This document shows positions 59,680 to 64,000 of a stretch of DNA of 64,000 nt, piece by piece. The first letter of the stretch is position 1. Each line of letters starts with the position of its first letter. The DNA comes from Acidimicrobiia bacterium UBA5794 (GTDB taxonomy: Bacteria; Actinomycetota; Acidimicrobiia; Spongiisociales; UBA5794): positions 1 through 64,000 of the forward strand of contig DIDS01000010.1 in NCBI GenBank assembly GCA_002418265.1. The letters run 5' to 3'. The notes beneath the pieces were generated by a model, which worked only from the letters and a program-made list of their open reading frames with translations, was not told the origin of the DNA and searched no databases. Position numbers and translations under genes: made by a program.

Positions 59680-60493
59680 CACCTTGGCAAGTGTCGATGT
59701 GATCTTCGCTGAGGACACCCGCAGAACCGGACAGCTCCTTGCCCACCTCGGGATCTCGAAACCCATGCGGAGCTACTTCGCAGGAAATGAACGAGCGAGA
59801 AACGTCGAAATTGTCGAACTCCTCGATGATGGACAGACCGTTGCATTGGTATCTGATGCTGGCATGCCCGTGGTCTCGGATCCCGGCTCGAGTGCCGTGG
59901 CAGCGGCATACGACGCAGGGGCCGTCGTGACAGCGATACCGGGGCCGAGCGCTCCGATCATGGCCATCGCCGTGTCGGGGTTTTCCGCTGACCGATTCGT
60001 CTTTGAAGGGTTTCTGCCACGCAAGGGCAGGGAACGAGCACTCCGCATCGCTTCCTTGGCATCGGATCAACGCACAACCGTGCTGTTTGCTGCGACCCGA
60101 AGAGTTGCGAAGGACCTTTCCGACATCGCGGTATTGGTTGGGAGTGAGCGCCGTGTCGTTGTCACAAGAGAATTGACGAAACTCCACGAAGAGGTGTGGC
60201 GTGGAACGGTTGCCGGTGCTGCTGCGCATTGGGGTGGAGAGGTTGAGCCACGCGGCGAATTCACGATCGTGATCGAAGGAGCCCCGGCACCAACCCACGA
60301 TCTTTCCGCTGCCACCGATGCAGCTCTTGAGCTGATCGATTCGGGAACATCACCATCGGACGCTGTCAAGACGATCGCCCGCGAGACAGGCGTCAGCAAG
60401 CGAGATCTGTACGAAATGGTGATCGTAGATCGAGAGTCTCCAGCTGAAAGCTGTGAGCCGAAAGCTACCCCTGCAAGTTCCCACGGCAGTTGA
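59600..60493 (+). CDS. rsmI: 16S rRNA (cytidine1402-2'-O)-methyltransferase
   Basis: 297 aa of the SAM-dependent tetrapyrrole methylase fold: LILCATPIGNLRDISERL, VIFAEDTRRTGQLL, LVSDAGMPVVSDPGSSAV and IPGPSAPIMAIAVSG. It methylates C1402 of 16S rRNA. The C-terminal ISKRDLYEMV-type tail (VSKRDLYEMVIVD) is usual. Its 3' end overlaps the convergent AbrB gene by 29 bp. Confidence 0.94.
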   Translation: MDRTPGTLILCATPIGNLRDISERLADTLASVDVIFAEDTRRTGQLLAHLGISKPMRSYFAGNERARNVEIVELLDDGQTVALVSDAGMPVVSDPGSSAVAAAYDAGAVVTAIPGPSAPIMAIAVSGFSADRFVFEGFLPRKGRERALRIASLASDQRTTVLFAATRRVAKDLSDIAVLVGSERRVVVTRELTKLHEEVWRGTVAGAAAHWGGEVEPRGEFTIVIEGAPAPTHDLSAATDAALELIDSGTSPSDAVKTIARETGVSKRDLYEMVIVDRESPAESCEPKATPASSHGS

Positions 60494-60701
60494 CGCACAC
60501 GCCGCGGCCGTGGTACTCGTGCAGGTCTTCGGTCCCCTCACAGAAGATGCAGGTCGCCTCAAGCTTGCGTAGGACGATGCCGCTGTTCTCGACAGTGATG
60601 GCAAGTTCGTCACCTTCGTGGATATTGAACAGACGTCGGGTCTCGGCCGGAACGACAATTCGGCCGAGATCATCGATCTTTCTGACGATGAGAGTGTCCA
60701 C
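60465..60701 (-). CDS. AbrB/SpoVT-type DNA-binding protein with zinc ribbon
   Basis: 78 aa. The N-terminal AbrB swapped-hairpin fold (VRKIDDLGRIVVPAETRRLF and DELAITVENSGIVLRKLE) is followed by a zinc-binding C-terminus, CIFCEGTEDLHEYHGRGVCVNC. GTG 60701 has GGAGG four or five bases before it and is preferred to TTG 60716. Likely a small global regulator; the position between rsmI and metG is common in Acidimicrobiia as far as I recall. Confidence 0.88.
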   Translation of the reverse strand: MDTLIVRKIDDLGRIVVPAETRRLFNIHEGDELAITVENSGIVLRKLEATCIFCEGTEDLHEYHGRGVCVNCRGNLQG

Positions 60702-60856
60702 GGGTCCTCCAATCAAGGGGTCCTCGATGCGCCGTCGGTCGGTGGTCCGATGGCGTGCTTTGGATCTGGAATCCTACTGGCCCTCCGACACACCAGATCA
60801 CGTTGGTGACGACGCGGTGATGTCGGGACGCGGTCGGTGGCCTGTACCATCGCAGC

Positions 60857-62512
60857 ATGACCTCACACACGCCGATCAAGATACTTGTCGGAGTGGCGTG
60901 GCCGTACGCGCAGGGACCTCTGCACATCGGTCACATCGCCGGTGCATATTTGCCACCCGACATCTTCGCGAGGTACCACCGGTCGATCGGTGACGACGTT
61001 CTCATGGTTTCGGGGTCCGATGTCCACGGCACGCCCATCATGGTCAAGGCGGATGAGCTTGGCGTGAGCCCCCAAGAGATCGTCGGAAAGTATCACCCGG
61101 AGTTCCTGGGGTACTGGGATGCCCTCGACATCCAATGGGACCTGTTCACCACCACCGGAACCGAAACACACCGACGGGTGGTTCAAGGCTTCTTCATGAC
61201 CCTTCTTGAGAATGGATATCTCTACGCAGAGACCTCCGAGCAGCTCTACGACGAACAGGAGCAGCGCTTTCTTCCCGACCGATATGTCGAAGGCACTTGT
61301 CCACATTGCGGATATGGCAACGCTCGGGGTGACCAGTGCGACAACTGCGGAAAGACGCTTGACCCGACCGATCTGATCGATCCCAGGAGCAAGTTCTCAG
61401 GTACGACCCCTGTGCTTCGTGAAACCGAGCATTACTACTGGAAACTGAGCGAGTTCAACGAGCCGATGCTCGAGTGGCTCAAAACCCGTGAGGGCTGGCG
61501 GCCCCACGTGCTCAACTTTGCGATCGGGATGGTGACCGACGGTCTCCATGATCGTGCGTTCACCCGCGACCTTGAGTGGGGGATCCCTCTGCCAGTGGAC
61601 GACATTGGCCCTGGCAAGTCGATCTACGTGTGGTGGGAGGCGGTGATGGGGTACCTCTCCGCTCCTCAGGAGTGGGCTGAAATCCAGGGAACACCCGATG
61701 CCTGGAAGGAATGGTGGCTCAATCCGGATGCTGAGACCTACTACTTTGTTGGGAAGGACAACATCCCGTTCCACGCCATCTACTGGCCAGCACTTCTCAT
61801 GGGCCACGGCGATCTCAATCTTCCGACCGACGTGCCAGCAAACCAATACGTGACTTTTGGGGGGCGCAAAGCATCCAAGTCGACCGGTGTCGGGAAACCG
61901 TTGTCGTGGTACCTCGACACGTTTGAGTCCGATCCGCTTCGTTACGCGATCGCCCAGAGTCTGCCTGAATCGAATGACAGTGAATTGACCGACGATGAGA
62001 TTGTCCGCCGTATCAACGATGAACTTGTGGCGACGTGGGGGAACCTTGTGAACCGTGTCGTTTCCATGGTCGGTCAGTACTTCGACGGTGTCGTCCCCGT
62101 TGCCGGGGATTTGTCAGATGTCGATGACCGGGCCCTTGCTGCTCGCGTGGCAACCCTTGATGAAGTTGGAACTCTCATTTCTGGTGTCAAGCTACGGGCA
62201 GGGATCGCCAGAGCCATGCAAGGTGCACAGGAAGCCAACGTGTATCTCAACGATCTTGCTCCCTGGAAGACCGCAAAGACGGATGTGGAGCGAACCGGGA
62301 CGACCCTGTGGGTGGCGTTGCAGATGATTGCTGCCAACGCCGTTGCCCTCTCGCCGTATCTTCCCGCAACGTCACGCACCGTGCTCAGAGCCCTCGGGGT
62401 ACTTGACCCGGACGATTCGGTCCCGTGGACTGCACCCGCAGTTGTCGCCGGTACCAGCCTCGGTGAGCTGCCCCCGCTGTTTGCAAAGGTCGAACTCGAA
62501 CCTGAGGTGTAG
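60857..62512 (+). CDS. metG: Methionyl-tRNA synthetase
   Basis: 551 aa class I synthetase. HIGH motif PLHIGHIAGAYL, zinc cluster CPHCGYGNARGDQCDNCG and KMSKS-type KASKSTG are present. It lacks the C-terminal tRNA-binding domain found in longer homologues. It charges initiator and elongator tRNA-Met. ATG 60857 is immediately before the catalytic fold. Confidence 0.96.
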   Translation: MTSHTPIKILVGVAWPYAQGPLHIGHIAGAYLPPDIFARYHRSIGDDVLMVSGSDVHGTPIMVKADELGVSPQEIVGKYHPEFLGYWDALDIQWDLFTTTGTETHRRVVQGFFMTLLENGYLYAETSEQLYDEQEQRFLPDRYVEGTCPHCGYGNARGDQCDNCGKTLDPTDLIDPRSKFSGTTPVLRETEHYYWKLSEFNEPMLEWLKTREGWRPHVLNFAIGMVTDGLHDRAFTRDLEWGIPLPVDDIGPGKSIYVWWEAVMGYLSAPQEWAEIQGTPDAWKEWWLNPDAETYYFVGKDNIPFHAIYWPALLMGHGDLNLPTDVPANQYVTFGGRKASKSTGVGKPLSWYLDTFESDPLRYAIAQSLPESNDSELTDDEIVRRINDELVATWGNLVNRVVSMVGQYFDGVVPVAGDLSDVDDRALAARVATLDEVGTLISGVKLRAGIARAMQGAQEANVYLNDLAPWKTAKTDVERTGTTLWVALQMIAANAVALSPYLPATSRTVLRALGVLDPDDSVPWTAPAVVAGTSLGELPPLFAKVELEPEV

Positions 62513-62515
62513 ATC

Positions 62516-63325
62516 GTGACAGACCGCCCCGAGGACACGTCCAGGTCAAGCGATCAGACAAGCGGTGGTGCAACGTGGGTCGATACGCATGGGCACCTTT
62601 TTCTCATCGACGATCCGGCAAACGATGTGCTCAAGCGTGCCTCGGATCAGGGTGTCTCATGGCTGGTCTGTCCCGGAGTTGACGAGAACACATCCCGAGC
62701 GAGTGAGCTACTCGCCCAAGAGCATCCCGGCAAGGTGCTGTGGTCCGCAGGGCTTCATCCACACAGCGCATCGCTGTGGCCGAACCAGCGTGACCATATC
62801 GCCGAGATGGCAAAGAGGGCCGATGCGGTCGGTGAATGTGGTCTCGACTACTACCGGAACCTCTCTCCGCAACAAGATCAGGTGGCGGCGTTCACAGACC
62901 AACTCTCCCTCGCAGCAGAGTTGAACAAGCCGATCATCATCCATTGCCGTGATGCCTTCGCTGACGTTCATGACCTGCTCGAACAGGCCCAGCTTGGCGA
63001 ATCGGCGGTTCTGCATTGTTGGACGGGAGGTCCGAAATGGACGAAGCGGTTCGATGCGCTCGGTGTCACGTTCTCCTTTGCCGGACCGATCACCTACACA
63101 ACGGGAGACACGCTCCGACTCGGTGCGGCAAAGGCGCCACCGGAGCGCACCATGGTCGAGACGGATAGCCCGTATCTGACCCCCGAACCGTTGCGGGGAT
63201 CACGCAACGAACCTGCGAATGTGCACCTGGTCGGGGCCCGGCTCGCTGACGTATGGGGGACAACGGTCGGGCATGTTGCACAACTCACGACGGCGACGGC
63301 ACACCGAGTGTTCGGCCATGGATGA
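62516..63325 (+). CDS. tatD: TatD-family metal-dependent deoxyribonuclease
   Basis: 269 aa. Metal-binding WVDTHGHLF, GECGLDYYRNLSPQQDQV, IIIHCRDAFADVHDLL and ETDSPYLTPEP define the family. It removes 3' ends of DNA and RNA. GTG 62516 lies 3 bp after the metG stop. Its last 8 bp overlap rsmA. Confidence 0.94.
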   Translation: MTDRPEDTSRSSDQTSGGATWVDTHGHLFLIDDPANDVLKRASDQGVSWLVCPGVDENTSRASELLAQEHPGKVLWSAGLHPHSASLWPNQRDHIAEMAKRADAVGECGLDYYRNLSPQQDQVAAFTDQLSLAAELNKPIIIHCRDAFADVHDLLEQAQLGESAVLHCWTGGPKWTKRFDALGVTFSFAGPITYTTGDTLRLGAAKAPPERTMVETDSPYLTPEPLRGSRNEPANVHLVGARLADVWGTTVGHVAQLTTATAHRVFGHG

Positions 63326-64000
63326 CCTGTTTGGTGATGGGATGCAGGCCCGAAGTGAGATACGTCGTCTCCTGCGCGAGCACGATCATCAGCCTCGCAA
63401 GGGCTACGGACAGAACTTCCTCGTCGATCCCAACATTGTTGACCGGATGGTGCGTGCCGCAGGGATCACGAGCGATACCCAAGTCCTTGAGATAGGAGCT
63501 GGCACCGGAGCAGTGACGATTGGTCTCGCAGCGGTCGCGGGGCGTGTCGTGTCCTATGAGGTCGATCACTCGCTCGAACCAGTTCTTGACGAGGTCCTCA
63601 CCGTTACCGAAAACGTTGAGGTGCGCTTTGGCGATGCAACAAGGATCGATTTCTCGCACGCCCTCGACGGCGGACCATGGACGATGGTTTCAAACCTCCC
63701 GTTCAACGTGGGAACCGGAATCGTTCTTGACATCCTCCAAGGTGCCCCCAACATTGATCGACTCGTGGTCATGGTGCAGAAAGAGGTGGCTGATCGCCTT
63801 CTTGCAGAACCCGGGGCAAAGACGTATGGAATCCCGTCGGTGATCGTCGCCTTGCATGCAACGGCCCATCTCGCCTTCGGTGTGCCACCCCAGGTCTTTG
63901 AGCCGGCACCGCGAGTTGATTCCGCCGTCGTGGTCATCGACCGAAAACCCGCACCAGCCAAGGTGGTCAGGGCAATCGAGATCGCGTCGGCCGCATTCGG
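63318..64000 (+). CDS. rsmA: 16S rRNA dimethyladenosine transferase (RsmA/KsgA), 3' end beyond window
   Basis: 227 residues of an expected 270 or so. PRKGYGQNFLVDPNIVDRMV, SAM motif VLEIGAGTGAVTIGLAA, catalytic MVSNLPFNVGTG and QVFEPAPRVDSAVV are seen. It dimethylates two adenosines at the 3' end of 16S rRNA. The ATG overlaps the tatD stop region; the frame is open to the window edge. Confidence 0.95.
   Translation, partial: MDDLFGDGMQARSEIRRLLREHDHQPRKGYGQNFLVDPNIVDRMVRAAGITSDTQVLEIGAGTGAVTIGLAAVAGRVVSYEVDHSLEPVLDEVLTVTENVEVRFGDATRIDFSHALDGGPWTMVSNLPFNVGTGIVLDILQGAPNIDRLVVMVQKEVADRLLAEPGAKTYGIPSVIVALHATAHLAFGVPPQVFEPAPRVDSAVVVIDRKPAPAKVVRAIEIASAAF

Noticed and set aside
1..64000. CRISPR array
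   Set aside because: No short direct repeats with regular unique spacers were seen; the iterons and 66-bp tandem repeats do not have that form and no cas gene is present.

Overview
The window looks like a chromosome segment of an actinomycete, most likely a moderate-GC lineage such as Acidimicrobiia (inference). Support comes from a 27-aa bL37-type ribosomal protein with the KANHG-RKPNA signature (59164-59247), two flavin/F420-type PPOX proteins, an AbiEi-DUF559 protein, the rsmI / AbrB / metG / tatD / rsmA block, and GTG/TTG starts with GGAGG-type ribosome binding sites.

Positions 8-10514 are an integrated mobilizable element. It sits in the 5' half of a tRNA-Arg(CCU) gene and is bounded by a perfect 45-bp direct repeat. 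It carries a tyrosine integrase, an excisionase, a palindromic iteron-like array, a MobF (TrwC/TraA) relaxase-helicase, decayed cargo (AbiEii toxin and IS21 transposase fragments), an unassigned structured RNA with its own promoter, and an intact two-gene operon: a coiled-coil protein plus a DUF4041/GIY-YIG nuclease that I read as a candidate anti-phage system. A dead second integrase just outside the right attachment site shows that the same tRNA was used before.

10990-18611 is a signalling and envelope cluster: ECF sigma factor, membrane anti-sigma, membrane protein, NEW3 protein with ABC ATPase and permease, then an OmpR-type regulator and histidine kinase. 18740-24087 holds stress and redox genes: MarR/YceI with a clear operator, a DODA dioxygenase, a MerR regulator divergent from a thioredoxin-like protein, and a rhodanese. 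The rhodanese has an in-frame TGA at a Cys position followed by a SECIS-like hairpin. A small CCGN-type protein at 18740-18949 has the same TGA-plus-hairpin geometry, so the genome probably makes selenoproteins and the small protein may be a new selenoprotein family.

24203-41977 is mostly housekeeping and metabolism: a cyclase-ATPase-TPR protein, membrane proteins, a NYN/OST-HTH RNase, 3-hydroxyacyl-CoA dehydrogenase, a TPP enzyme, uppP, plsY and a molybdenum cofactor operon (moeA-moaC-mogA). 42093-43070 has an intact tRNA-Ala(CGC), a pseudo-tRNA copy of its 3' end and 66-bp tandem repeats. 43401-64000 includes two zinc-ribbon membrane proteins (one with PASTA and Ig-like domains), a sugar dehydrogenase, a ROK kinase, a DEAD-RRM helicase, metY-metX with an attenuator-like leader, and the translation/RNA-modification genes rsmI, metG, tatD and rsmA (truncated by the window edge). 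A dispersed repeat of about 55 bp occurs five times, always between genes.
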